Origin: an uncultured Acetatifactor sp.
GTDB lineage: Bacteria > Bacillota > Clostridia > Lachnospirales > Lachnospiraceae
DNA length: 63,354 bases
Direction: 5' to 3'
Assembly: GCA_944383825.1 (NCBI GenBank)
Contig: CALWRA010000015.1
Coordinates: 1-63,354 of the forward strand
Part shown: positions 1-8,226 of the stretch, piece by piece
Layout: each line of letters starts with the position of its first letter
Position numbering within the stretch: position 1 is the stretch's first letter
The notes under the pieces: model-generated
What the model was told of the DNA's origin: nothing
Databases searched by the model: none
What the model saw: only the letters and a program-made list of their open reading frames with translations
Program-made: the position numbers and the translations under genes

Positions 1-1
1 C

Positions 2-478
2 ATTGGCGATTTTAAATTGACTGAGATTGGCGTTTTTAATCCGACTCTGAATGGCGAAAATCGCCCGACGCTAACATTATCAGATTCAGTATTATTAAGA
101 TGTATGGATGGAACCATTCGAGATTTGGCTGCGCTTAGAGGGACTTATCGCTTGATTGACAAGACTGAGACTGCTATTATGCTGATTGGCAGGATTCTCG
201 AAAAAAACAAGGTGAGCAAAGCGATATTCTATTTAGATGCTCCGGTATCTAATTCAGGAAGATTGAAGCAGAAAATTATAGAATTATTAAGTCCATTTAC
301 CTTTGAAGTGCAGGCAGAAGTCATCAACAATGTCGATGCCGTTTTGGAAACACTTGATAATGTAATAACTAGCGATGCCATTATTCTTGACAAATGTGTA
401 AGTTGGATTAATTTAAATGCAAAGATTTTAGGAGAAATGAATGAGGCTTATCCGTATATTGAATTCAGTGTGCGCTAA
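2..478 (+). CDS. DUF434/DUF5616-like protein, 5' end outside window
   Basis: The frame is open from the window edge to a TAA at 476-478, so the gene starts upstream of the window. The visible part carries a CMDGTIRD segment, then RGTYR and YLDAPVSNSG, followed by a TSDAIILD segment. I recognise this order from the DUF434/DUF5616 family found in archaea and clostridia, which has no established biochemical role. A TTG at 17 could be read as a start, but the frame continues upstream without a stop, so I treat the gene as partial. It converges on the YoaK gene, with a hairpin between them. The family call is from memory of motifs. Confidence 0.65.
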   Translation: MGDFKLTEIGVFNPTLNGENRPTLTLSDSVLLRCMDGTIRDLAALRGTYRLIDKTETAIMLIGRILEKNKVSKAIFYLDAPVSNSGRLKQKIIELLSPFTFEVQAEVINNVDAVLETLDNVITSDAIILDKCVSWINLNAKILGEMNEAYPYIEFSVR

Positions 479-596
479 TTATTGTGAGTAGCGTATAAGC
501 TCTTGATGCTCCTAAAATGCCCATGAGAACAAGTCATACAAAACCGACTTTAAATGATAAGTTTATTGGCACAGAGGAAAAACGCATTGCCTTTTT

Positions 597-642
597 AAAA
601 GGGGGAAGCTGAAGCTTATGTAAGCTACAGTTTCCCCTTAAC
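597..642. terminator. Convergent terminator hairpin
   Basis: A run of A and G (AAAAGGGGGAA) at about 597-607 pairs with TTTCCCCTT near 631-639. On the minus strand the stem is followed by a T-rich stretch. It lies between the end of the DUF434-like gene and the end of the YoaK gene and could serve both. Confidence 0.55.
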
Positions 643-644
643 CG

Positions 645-1361
645 TCACAACTTTTCACTGAGTGATCTCAAGTGTTTCTTAGCAAAAAGCAATAACAGCG
701 CTATGGACAGCAGCCCGATAGGAAACAGCAGAGAGAGATAATGCCAGTGTTCCATGAAGAATGTTCCCAGAGCCGCGCCGAATACAAAGCTCAAAACAAT
801 CAGAAAGTAATAAAATCCGTTTATCATATATTTCTTTTGGCGCGAGTGCAGATAATTGCAAAATTCATGTATGCCGCTGCGCACATTTCCAGTGCACATA
901 ACGGAGATATAGGATAGTCCCCGAAGTGACCGAAATGCCTGAGTCTGCAGAGCGCACACGAAGGAAATACTGATGTTCGCCAGATAGTCCCACTCTCCCT
1001 GAGGAATGAAGACAGCCATTAACAGGATGGCTATTTCAAGCAGCAATACAACATGCCTCCATTTGATGAAGCGGTCATTACCAATGCGGGCATGGATGCT
1101 TTCAGCCAGAAATACCCCCAGCAGGAAAGCCGTTATAGGGAGCAGGTAATAAAAAGCTCTTTGGAAATCCTGTTCCACAAGACTGACGCCAAGCAGGACA
1201 AAGTTTCCGGTTTGGCCGTTGGCAAAAACCTTTCCCCGGAAAAGATAAGTATAGGCATCGAGAAATCCTCCGGTCACCGTAAGAAGAATGCTCACGGTCA
1301 GGGTTTCGGATATTCGGAAGCTTCGTCTGTCTTCCGCTGGGTCAGTGCGCGTATTCTCCAC
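645..1361 (-). CDS. YoaK/DUF1275 family membrane protein
   Basis: This 238-residue protein is hydrophobic, with about six predicted membrane segments. Near its N-terminus is the family signature GGFLDAYTYLFRG followed by ANGQTGN, and mid-protein MCTGNVRSG. These mark DUF1275 (YoaK) proteins, inner-membrane proteins of unknown transport function. The start at 1361 lies inside the end of the upstream YbhB-like gene (20-base overlap), so translation of the two is probably coupled. Length is normal for the family. The substrate is unknown. Confidence 0.88.
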   Translation of the reverse strand: MENTRTDPAEDRRSFRISETLTVSILLTVTGGFLDAYTYLFRGKVFANGQTGNFVLLGVSLVEQDFQRAFYYLLPITAFLLGVFLAESIHARIGNDRFIKWRHVVLLLEIAILLMAVFIPQGEWDYLANISISFVCALQTQAFRSLRGLSYISVMCTGNVRSGIHEFCNYLHSRQKKYMINGFYYFLIVLSFVFGAALGTFFMEHWHYLSLLFPIGLLSIALLLLFAKKHLRSLSEKL

Positions 1362-1842
1362 TGATGGTCACCTCTTCCAGAATGTGTCCCCTCATTTTGC
1401 GGTACATTTCATTTATATGGAATCCGTTTTTCAGATCCAAAGTGGTATCCAGCGCGTACACATGGATATCATAAATATGAGGAGCATCCGGCGGCGCCAT
1501 TCCGCCATAGTAGCTGCAGGATTCCGCCGGATGCTGTCCGCCCTGGATGCTCATCCAGGAATTGACTCCCTGTACGAAGTCATCGGCTGTCTGGCTTTCA
1601 TTCTCTTTCAGCTCTGTTCTGCAGATGTTAGCCGCTGCCCAATGTATCCATACAAAGCCTCCGCTTACTGGAAATGCGTCCTTGTCATCAATGACGACTG
1701 CAAAACTTTTTGTGCCTTCAGGCGCATCTTCTATGGAGAGAGGAAGGGAGCAGATGGGCATGCCCAGTGCATTACATTCCCCTCTTTTTCCATATTTGTC
1801 CTGGATAACTCCGTCTATAATTCCACTGCTTGTTACCTTCAT
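1342..1842 (-). CDS. YbhB/YbcL-type PEBP (Raf-kinase-inhibitor-like) protein
   Basis: This 166-residue protein belongs to the phosphatidylethanolamine-binding-protein fold. It shows the segment SFAVVIDDKDAFPVSGGFVW and then IHWAAANI, matching the conserved D-x-DAP...G.WVHW pattern of bacterial YbhB proteins, and an SYYGGMAPPDAPHIYDIHVYAL-type stretch (SYYGG, PP, PH.Y) typical of the ligand pocket. I chose the ATG at 1842 because AAAGGAGACA lies just upstream; an in-frame extension to 1935 has no such site. It overlaps the YoaK gene. Bacterial members have no settled function. Confidence 0.88.
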   Translation of the reverse strand: MKVTSSGIIDGVIQDKYGKRGECNALGMPICSLPLSIEDAPEGTKSFAVVIDDKDAFPVSGGFVWIHWAAANICRTELKENESQTADDFVQGVNSWMSIQGGQHPAESCSYYGGMAPPDAPHIYDIHVYALDTTLDLKNGFHINEMYRKMRGHILEEVTISGEYAH

Positions 1843-1958
1843 ATTATGTCTCCTTTCATTGGCTCTGCCGTGAATTTGATGTTTTGACACGATTATCTTA
1901 TCATAAGAGCAATAAAGAATATGTTGCAAAAGCAACGCGCAAAAAGTTTTATAAATAA

Positions 1959-2621
1959 TTACATAGACTTTAATTGAAACTGGTTGTGTCTGTACTCCAG
2001 GATCCCTTCTTTCTTCATTTTGGACAGTTCTCTTGACAGCGCGCTCCGGTCTACAGACAGATAATCGGCCATCTGTTGTCTGTCGTAGGGAATCGTAAAG
2101 GAGGAAGAGCTCTGCTTTCGGTATTCTTCTGAAAGGAAAGCGGATACTTTTTCCCTCAGGCTTCTACGGGAGAGAATGTCCGCTTTCCGCATATAGTTCA
2201 GTTTTTTCTGGATGATGGCAGACAGCAGATTATCATATAATTTTTGGATGCCGGTATCATTGTGCACAGAGCTGTTCAAAATTCTTTGTGTGTTCAGGAA
2301 AAGAAGTGTTGTCTGCTCCACCGATATTAAAGAGAAGAACATCGGATCTCCGGAAATGCTGTGAGCTTCCCCAAAAAAAGAGCCTTTCGTAAACTCTGCA
2401 ATAATGTTTTGATTTCCCCAGAAATCTTCGGAGACCATATGGATCTTTCCATCTAATAAAATGCCGATCTCCTTTATAATATCCCCGGGATATGTAAGGA
2501 ACTCCCCTTCGGTGGCATATCTGATGCTGGGCTTCAGCAGGGCGTTCAGTCCAGGAAGCTCATCCTCTGTGATTCCGGAAAAAAGAGGAATGTCCCTAAG
2601 AGTTATTTTATTTAGGATCAT
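1959..2621 (-). CDS. Crp/Fnr-family transcriptional regulator
   Basis: About 220 residues. The N-terminal half is a cyclic-nucleotide-binding-like barrel (GEFLTYPGD, then GSFFGEAHSISG), and the C-terminal half has a winged helix-turn-helix with DRQQMADYLSVDRSALSREL as the recognition region. No cysteine cluster for a Fnr iron-sulfur centre is visible near the N-terminus. The ATG at 2621 sits nine bases after GGAGG and is preferred over the ATG at 2627, which is too close. It is transcribed away from the decayed CoA-transferase locus, whose expression it may once have controlled; that link is inference. Confidence 0.85.
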   Translation of the reverse strand: MILNKITLRDIPLFSGITEDELPGLNALLKPSIRYATEGEFLTYPGDIIKEIGILLDGKIHMVSEDFWGNQNIIAEFTKGSFFGEAHSISGDPMFFSLISVEQTTLLFLNTQRILNSSVHNDTGIQKLYDNLLSAIIQKKLNYMRKADILSRRSLREKVSAFLSEEYRKQSSSSFTIPYDRQQMADYLSVDRSALSRELSKMKKEGILEYRHNQFQLKSM

Positions 2622-2699
2622 TTGCATTCACCTCCGTTGCAAATATCACATACTTATGATTTGGATCATACTACAATAACAGTGAATTAGCAAGGAAGT

Positions 2700-3378
2700 A
2701 TGTCAGAGGCGTCTATTTGTGCTGGAGCGTCACAAATAGATCTTATCCCACAAGACGTTCCGGAATGGAGGAAAAAATGGGAAAAGGATTTCCCGATTAT
2801 CAATGGAGAGAGCGCCTACTATATGAATCTAAACCGGAATAAAAAGGGAATTACGCTGAATCTGAAGAGTGAGAAGGGTAAGGATATTTTAAGGAAGCTG
2901 GCGGCTCAAAGCGATATTCTAATCGAAAATTACCGTCCTAGCGTAATGGAGAAGCTGGGACTGGGATATGAGGATATGAAAGAGGTCAATCCGGGGCTGA
3001 TCTATGGGTGCGTCTCAGGGTTCGGACATTATGGGCCCTATTCTCGAAGAGCGGGATATGACATCATCGGACAGGCGATGAGTGGATTGATAGCACTACC
3101 GGCTGGCCGGGAGGACAGCTTACGAGAACCGGCACGGCGATTGCCGATGTGCTGGGAGGGCTTTCCTGCTGTGTGCAGAAATGGAAAGACCGGAGCTGCT
3201 CAAGGACGAAAGATTTGACTGCAACAACAATCGTGTGATCTATCATGCGCAGCTGAAGCCGATTATTGAAGAATGGCTTCAGGACAAAAAGATTGACGAC
3301 ACGGTAGAGAAGCTTCTGGCGGTGGGGATTCCGACGGCACCCTTACTCTCTCAGGATACGGAAGAGTTGCTGCGGTAG
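2700..3378 (+). pseudogene. CaiB/BaiF CoA-transferase (family III) remnant
   Basis: The first frame reads NGESAYYMNLNRNKKGITLN and YRPSVMEKLGLGYEDM, which are hallmarks of family III CoA-transferases. The usual first ~35 residues (nucleotide-binding start) are missing. At about 3098 one base appears lost: the protein continues in another frame as GWPGG...TRTGTAIADVLGGL. Near 3175 a deletion jumps to a third frame, MERPELLKDERF...PTAPLLSQDTEE, and a TAG follows at 3376. The central part of the enzyme is gone. At its 3' end it runs directly into an HMG-CoA-lyase-type fragment. This cannot make a working enzyme. Confidence 0.85.
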
Positions 3379-3605
3379 AGCAGGGGGTGACAAATATTCA
3401 GTCCACCCTGGGAGGTCTGGGCGACTGTCCTTTTGCGCCCGGCGTTTCCGGCAATACAGCGACAGAGGATCTGATATATATGCTTCATGAAATGGGATCT
3501 GATACGGGAATTGACTTTACGGATCTGCTGGAGCTGTCGAAATATCAGAAGTCGGTGATAAAAGGGAATTACAGCGGATATCATGTGATGCTGGAAACAT
3601 CCTGA
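3366..3605 (+). pseudogene. C-terminal fragment of an HMG-CoA-lyase-like enzyme
   Basis: The frame VEQGVTNIQSTLGGLGDCPF, then GNTATEDLIYML and GIDFTDLLE, matches the end of hydroxymethylglutaryl-CoA-lyase-like pyruvate carboxyltransferase-superfamily enzymes, including the GGLGGCPFAPGA-type loop with its cysteine. The TIM-barrel part before it is absent; the fragment is joined to the CoA-transferase remnant by a deletion at about 3366. A short PrpF-family gene follows 29 bases later. The ancestral operon was therefore probably CoA-transferase, lyase, isomerase. Confidence 0.82.
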
Positions 3606-3634
3606 GAGCGCATCGGGAAAGGGAGGAAATAAGC

Positions 3635-4792
3635 ATGCATAGTCAGATGAATATGATACGATGCGCCATAGTTCGGGGCGGCACGAGCAAGGGAATTTTT
3701 ATTATGGAGAATGAGCTGCCCAAGGAACAAAAGGAAAGAGACCGGGTGCTGCTGTCGATTTTCGGAAGTCCGGATATTCGCCAGATAGACGGGCTGGGCG
3801 GAGCGGACGTGCTGACAAGCAAGCTGGCCATCATAGCGCCGGGCGATGGAAGAGAGGCGGATGTAGACTACACCTTTGGTCAGGTGAGCATAGAGAGGGC
3901 AATGATCGATTACGGCGGAAACTGTGGGAATATTTCATCGGCGGTGGGCGGATATGCAATTGACATGGGGGTGGTTAGAGCGGTGGAGCCGATTACGACA
4001 GTACGGATACGGCTGACGAACACCAATCGTATTCTGACTGCGGAGGTTCCGGTTATTCGCGGAAAAGCCGCAGTAGAAGGGGATTATCATATCGATGGGG
4101 TTCCCGGAACCGGCGCCAGAATAACATTGGACTGGTCCGGAACAGTGGGAGGCGCCACAGGAAGTATGCTTCCAACCGGCAATACAACGGATGAAATCTT
4201 TGTGGGAGAGGAAAAATATAAAATATCGGTGATAGATGCCGGAAATATTGTAATATTTTTAGAAGCCGAAGCGCTGGGGTTAGTGGGGATAGAGAGACCT
4301 GAGCTGATTGAGGAAGACGGAAAAAAGATGAGACTGATCGAACATATCAGGGGAGAGGTGTGCCGAAAACTGGGATTGGTGGAACGGTGGGAGGATGCGG
4401 AAACAGTTACGCCTTTTCAGCCATTTGTAGCCATCGTGAGCGAAGCCCGCAGCCATGAATGCTTCAATGGAAAAAGAATCGAGACCGAAGAGTGCCATTT
4501 AATATCCCGAATCGTTTTTATGCAGCATATGCACAAGGCATATCCTATTACAGGAACGGTTGCCACAGGGGTGGCCGCCAGAATACCGGGAAGCGTGGTA
4601 CACTCTCTGCTGGCGGAGAGCGCGCGTGATGCTCCGGTGCTGAAGATAGCGCATCCCTCCGGACTGATCGAAGCGGATGCCCGGGCTGCATACAGTGGAA
4701 ATCAGGTCACGATAGAAAAAATCGCTGTATACAGGACCGCAAGAATGATTATGGATGGCTACGTTTATGTGAGGCCAAAGTTTAATACATAG
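3635..4792 (+). CDS. PrpF-family isomerase/tautomerase
   Basis: This 385-residue protein carries RCAIVRGGTSKGIF at the N-terminus, QIDGLGGADVLTSK, and DYGGNCGNISSAVGGYAID, the signature of the PrpF superfamily (2-methylaconitate isomerase, 3-methylitaconate isomerase, 4-oxalomesaconate tautomerase). These cofactor-free enzymes move a double bond in an unsaturated di- or tricarboxylate. Which substrate applies cannot be read from sequence. The frame is complete, with GGGAGG upstream of the ATG at 3635. It is the only intact member of what was probably a three-gene catabolic operon, so it may be stranded without its pathway. Confidence 0.9.
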   Translation: MHSQMNMIRCAIVRGGTSKGIFIMENELPKEQKERDRVLLSIFGSPDIRQIDGLGGADVLTSKLAIIAPGDGREADVDYTFGQVSIERAMIDYGGNCGNISSAVGGYAIDMGVVRAVEPITTVRIRLTNTNRILTAEVPVIRGKAAVEGDYHIDGVPGTGARITLDWSGTVGGATGSMLPTGNTTDEIFVGEEKYKISVIDAGNIVIFLEAEALGLVGIERPELIEEDGKKMRLIEHIRGEVCRKLGLVERWEDAETVTPFQPFVAIVSEARSHECFNGKRIETEECHLISRIVFMQHMHKAYPITGTVATGVAARIPGSVVHSLLAESARDAPVLKIAHPSGLIEADARAAYSGNQVTIEKIAVYRTARMIMDGYVYVRPKFNT

Positions 4793-4930
4793 CAGAATTT
4801 GGGAGTTTAAGGGCGTAATAGACGTGACAGAGAAGGCTGTTGAGAAACAACTTGTAAATTTCTGCAGAAGAGCTCAAAGGGCTTTATTAAAAAAAGCTAA
4901 AATTTTTAATATAATATTATAAAAATATGC

Positions 4931-4959
4931 TTGCAATAGAAGCATAAAACAGATATAAT
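4931..4959 (+). promoter_or_regulatory. Sigma-A-type promoter for the small membrane protein
   Basis: TTGCAA at 4931-4936 and TATAAT at 4954-4959 are separated by 17 bases. The region upstream (4850-4930) is very AT-rich. It precedes the membrane-protein gene starting at 5018. Confidence 0.7.
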
Positions 4960-5017
4960 ATGAATGCATAATAAATTAGCGCTCCTTTTGGAGGGCATAC
5001 ATAGGAGGAAAATGTTT

Positions 5018-5443
5018 ATGCAAAAGAGCACCCTTTTGAAAGTGATCAGCATTTTGTTCATCATTTTCGGCGCTATTAATCTAATTTCCAGTTTCACTTC
5101 TTTCGGCAGCAACGCTTCCTTAGGAGCGGTCGGCATCATAAGCTCCATCGTGGGCATCCTTATGGCTGCTGTGCAGTTGGGAGCAGGTGTTTTTGGAATT
5201 CAGAACAAGGATAATCTGGATCAGTGCAAGAAATTTGGCATTGGACTGATTGTGTTGGCCATTATCAACGGCGTTCTTGCCATTGTCCTCACCACCGTTG
5301 TGGCTGGCGCGTTAGGCGCTGCCATGGGCTCCGCTGGTGCAGGTATGGCTGCCGGCGTTGTGAGCGGCATTGTTGCCATGGCCCTTGGCCTGCTGTTGCC
5401 TATTTTATACATTGTGGGTGTGAATAAATCACGCAACGCCTAA
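5018..5443 (+). CDS. Small four-helix membrane protein, unknown function
   Basis: About 141 residues, almost entirely hydrophobic, with four likely membrane segments: one near the start (ISILFIIFGAINLISS), one around residues 30-55, and two glycine/alanine-rich ones in the second half. The loop QNKDNLDQCKKFG is the only clearly polar region. I recognise no named family with confidence; it resembles small DUF4064-like clostridial membrane proteins. The start at 5018 lies nine bases after AGGAGG; the ATG at 5012 is an alternative. A strong terminator follows, so it is monocistronic. Confidence 0.7.
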   Translation: MQKSTLLKVISILFIIFGAINLISSFTSFGSNASLGAVGIISSIVGILMAAVQLGAGVFGIQNKDNLDQCKKFGIGLIVLAIINGVLAIVLTTVVAGALGAAMGSAGAGMAAGVVSGIVAMALGLLLPILYIVGVNKSRNA

Positions 5444-5493
5444 TCGCTTTCGGCGATGTGCTTTGCGCACTGGCTGGCGGCCTGGCGCTTTGC

Positions 5494-5545
5494 AAAAAAG
5501 GACGTGCTGTAGAAGAAGATCTGCAGCACGTCCTTTTTATGTTTT
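5494..5545. terminator. Strong intrinsic terminator
   Basis: AAAAAAGGACGTGCTG at 5494-5509 pairs with CAGCACGTCCTTTTT at 5524-5538, and more T residues follow. The arms are nearly perfect over 15 bases, with A-runs on one side and T-runs on the other, so it could work in both directions. Confidence 0.88.
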
Positions 5546-5692
5546 TTGACAGTTACTGCCGTAATTTTGACATAGCATTTCAGTATAGCTGCAAAAGTGG
5601 TATAAAATATAGTATCAAAATTAGTTATATACAAGAGCACATAATTCAATATCTATTAACTGCAAGAAAAATAGAAAACCGGAGATAAAGTC

Positions 5693-5953
5693 ATGCCAAT
5701 GCACTTTGATAAAGAGATGATAAACCCTAATATTGCAAGAACAATACGATTTACGCCCATAATATATGAATGGCTGACACAGGTCAAAGAGAGAGAAAAG
5801 TTATCCTTTAATCAGGTAGTGCTTCAGTGCTGTAAAAACTGTATGGAGGAAGACCGGCGCGGGGAAGAGACGGGATTGCCGGAGGGCAAGGATAAAAGCG
5901 TTGAAGCTGCAACGAACCTGACTGCGATGAGAGGAACAGAAGAACTGTGCTGA
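5693..5953 (+). CDS. Ribbon-helix-helix-like small protein
   Basis: This 86-residue protein has a strand-like ARTIRFTPIIYEWLTQVKE followed by a helix with SFNQVVLQCCKNCMEE. The strand-helix-helix spacing is that of Arc/MetJ-type DNA-binding proteins; similar clostridial proteins are annotated as YlcI/YnfO-like. The C-terminal third is polar and probably disordered. GGAG sits eight bases before the ATG. It lies 57 bases upstream of the LytTR response regulator in the same direction, so it may share a transcript with that system. Function is otherwise unknown. Confidence 0.6.
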   Translation: MPMHFDKEMINPNIARTIRFTPIIYEWLTQVKEREKLSFNQVVLQCCKNCMEEDRRGEETGLPEGKDKSVEAATNLTAMRGTEELC

Positions 5954-6010
5954 GAAGCGCGGGAGATGCGAAGGGGATTGTATCAAACAAAGGGGAAAGA
6001 GGAAAATTGA

Positions 6011-6751
6011 ATGGAGAAGATAGAATGCAGGATCGGCATATGCGATGACAAGCAGGAGGATATAATCCGGATTGCAGATGTCCTTAAGCAGAGCCTGAAA
6101 AAAACAGGCCAGCAGATTCATCTGACCTGCCGCGGATTTTCAGAGGGAAAGAAACTGTATGAGGCGAGCTGCAGGGAAATGTTTCATCTGAATTTTCTTG
6201 ATATTGAAATGCCGGGCATGGACGGCTTTGCGCTGGCCGAAAAACTGAGTCTGGAATGGCCTCAGACGTATCTGGTTTTTGTGTCTGCCCATGAGAGCTT
6301 TGTGTTTGACGCTCCCGAGTATGCGCCCCTGTGGTTTGTGCGTAAGAGCAATCTGGAATGGGACATGTTTCGGGCGGTAAGAAAGTATCTTCAGGTTACG
6401 GCTTCCATGAGAGTCAGTTACAGGCTGAAGGAAGGCTTTGGGTTCAGAGAACTTCCTCTGAAGGATATTTTGTATATTGAGTGCAGCGGACACAGTCTTT
6501 CCATACGCAGAACCGATGGGAGCTGGCTGAAGAAATATGGGAGTCTGAAATCCATGGAGGAAGAGCTGGAGGGCTGTCATTTTCTGCGCATACATAAGAA
6601 TTATCTGGTAAATCAGCAGTATATCAAAGAAGTTGGCAGACGGGAGGTATATCTGACGGACCAAAGCGCTCTTGAGATGGGGAGGGACAGAAGAATAAAA
6701 GTCCGTGAAGCAATGCTTCGGTATGAAAGGGAGCGTTATGGGAATCAGTGA
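6011..6751 (+). CDS. LytTR-family response regulator (AgrA-like)
   Basis: 246 residues. The receiver domain (about 1-125) has the acidic pair in CDDKQ (Asp11/Asp12) and the phosphoacceptor Asp64 in FLDIEMPGMDGF. The C-terminal part (about 140-240) is a LytTR DNA-binding domain with ILYIECSGHSLSI and FLRIHKNYLVNQQYI. The receiver switch region is unusual (FVRKS where most family members have a KPF-type lysine-proline), but a lysine is present. The stop overlaps the start of the histidine kinase by 14 bases, so the pair is translationally coupled. It would bind LytTR direct repeats at target promoters. Confidence 0.92.
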   Translation: MEKIECRIGICDDKQEDIIRIADVLKQSLKKTGQQIHLTCRGFSEGKKLYEASCREMFHLNFLDIEMPGMDGFALAEKLSLEWPQTYLVFVSAHESFVFDAPEYAPLWFVRKSNLEWDMFRAVRKYLQVTASMRVSYRLKEGFGFRELPLKDILYIECSGHSLSIRRTDGSWLKKYGSLKSMEEELEGCHFLRIHKNYLVNQQYIKEVGRREVYLTDQSALEMGRDRRIKVREAMLRYERERYGNQ

Positions 6752-8045
6752 GTATGCGATCAATGTGATGTCGGCGGTCGTGGCGCTGGAATACATGGAT
6801 CATGGGTTCCAAAAGAAATATTGCGGGGTCAGACGCTGGATTTGCTTTGTTGCCGGCTGCGCCGTTTATTTTACGGTGGTTACAGCATTTAATCAGGTAA
6901 TAGAGTTTGAAGGAGTTCTGGGCTTTTTTTATGGAGTGGTGCTGATTGGATATGGGCTTGTGGCGCTGAAGGGAAGAATGCAGGATTTTCTCATTGCGGG
7001 TACCCTGTGGGTGCTGATCGCAATGCTTGGCACTTACAGTATTTTCGGTTTTATGGGGCTTCTTACGGGAGAAAGCCTGGAAGAAATGCTTCAGATGGAA
7101 GGCGATACACTGTTTTATGCGTCCATGGTTGCCCTTGTTGTAAAGTTTTCCATGGGGAAAATTGCTGTTTCGCTTTTTCGGAAGCAAGAGGACTTTCACA
7201 GAAGAGAAAATTGGATTGTGGCAGGCGCTTTTTTCCTTATGACGCTTCTGGCAATGGGACTGTTCAGCCTGGAAGCGGGAGAGCTTGAGCGTTCCGTCAG
7301 ATATTGGTTGACGATTGGAATACTGGCTGACGAAGTGGGAATCGTCATATTTCTGGTGGAGCTTTACCACCGTCTTGGAAAGTATCAGAAAGAAAAGATG
7401 GAGGAACAGTATCAAAAGGAAAGGGAGCAGGAACGCCGGGAAGGGCTTCTGGATATGTACCGGGTGGGCAGGGAAATCAATCACTGGAGACATGATATGC
7501 TGGGAGCTCTGGGCGTTTTGCACCGTATGCAGAAAAATGGGAAGTATGGAGAAGTGGAGGCGCATATAGAAGCGCTGTACGGCGGCCTCAAGGATTATCC
7601 GGAGTTGCCCCAGCCCACAGGAAACGAGGGACTGGATGCCGCGCTTATGAAAATGATACCAAAGTGCAGGGAAAAGGGCATCCATTTTTGCTATGTGATC
7701 TTGGGACGGCCGGATAAAATAGACAGCATGGATATGGGAACTCTGTTGGATAATTTATTGAGCAACGGAATGGAGGCATGTTTTGAACTGGAGGGAAAGC
7801 GAGAGATTGAGCTGTCGGTGCGGAATCTGGGAAATGGACTGGAAATTCATCAGGAAAACAGTATCGGAGAGTCCGTGCTGAAAAATAATCAGAGACTGAA
7901 GAGCCGCAAGGAGGAGAAGGAGCGGCACGGATTTGGGATGGAGAGTATTTACCGCATTATCGAAGAAAATGAAGGAACATATGAGTGCTGGGAGGAAATG
8001 GGACGCTTTTGCCAGAGGATTTACCTGAATTACAGAAAGGCATGA
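6738..8045 (+). CDS. GHKL sensor histidine kinase (AgrC-like)
   Basis: About 435 residues. The N-terminal ~210 residues form about six membrane helices, as in AgrC-type peptide sensors. A coiled, charged linker (KEKMEEQYQKEREQERREG) leads to the phosphoacceptor His252 in HWRHDM, followed by an ATP-binding domain with LLDNLLSNGMEAC (N box) and RHGFGMESI (G box). The ATG at 6738 follows GGGAG. No agrB- or agrD-like gene lies in this window, so the input signal is unknown. It would phosphorylate the overlapping upstream LytTR regulator. Confidence 0.92.
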   Translation: MGISEYAINVMSAVVALEYMDHGFQKKYCGVRRWICFVAGCAVYFTVVTAFNQVIEFEGVLGFFYGVVLIGYGLVALKGRMQDFLIAGTLWVLIAMLGTYSIFGFMGLLTGESLEEMLQMEGDTLFYASMVALVVKFSMGKIAVSLFRKQEDFHRRENWIVAGAFFLMTLLAMGLFSLEAGELERSVRYWLTIGILADEVGIVIFLVELYHRLGKYQKEKMEEQYQKEREQERREGLLDMYRVGREINHWRHDMLGALGVLHRMQKNGKYGEVEAHIEALYGGLKDYPELPQPTGNEGLDAALMKMIPKCREKGIHFCYVILGRPDKIDSMDMGTLLDNLLSNGMEACFELEGKREIELSVRNLGNGLEIHQENSIGESVLKNNQRLKSRKEEKERHGFGMESIYRIIEENEGTYECWEEMGRFCQRIYLNYRKA

Positions 8046-8114
8046 GCCGTATGGTCGTGTGAATGCTTAGAGTACATATCCGCAGTGCGGCGGATAAAAC
8101 CAGAGAGATACATG

Positions 8115-8165
8115 AAAATACGCCTTGAAACGGTCTTATCAGGCCAAATCAAGGCGTATTTTATA
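8115..8165. terminator. Terminator between kinase and pckA
   Basis: AAAATACGCCTTGA at 8115-8128 pairs with TCAAGGCGTATTTT at 8149-8162. It sits between two converging genes (the sensor kinase and pckA) and has A and T runs on the outer sides, so it probably serves both. Confidence 0.85.
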
Positions 8166-8226
8166 TAATAAACTTACTGGTTCCTGAAAATCTGAGTACC
8201 GCGAATCGGAAGGCTCGGGTAAGAAA

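Noticed and set aside
6624..7685. 353-codon minus-strand frame across the sensor kinase
   Set aside because: Antisense to the kinase and regulator genes, His/Pro/Ser-rich shadow composition, no ribosome site.
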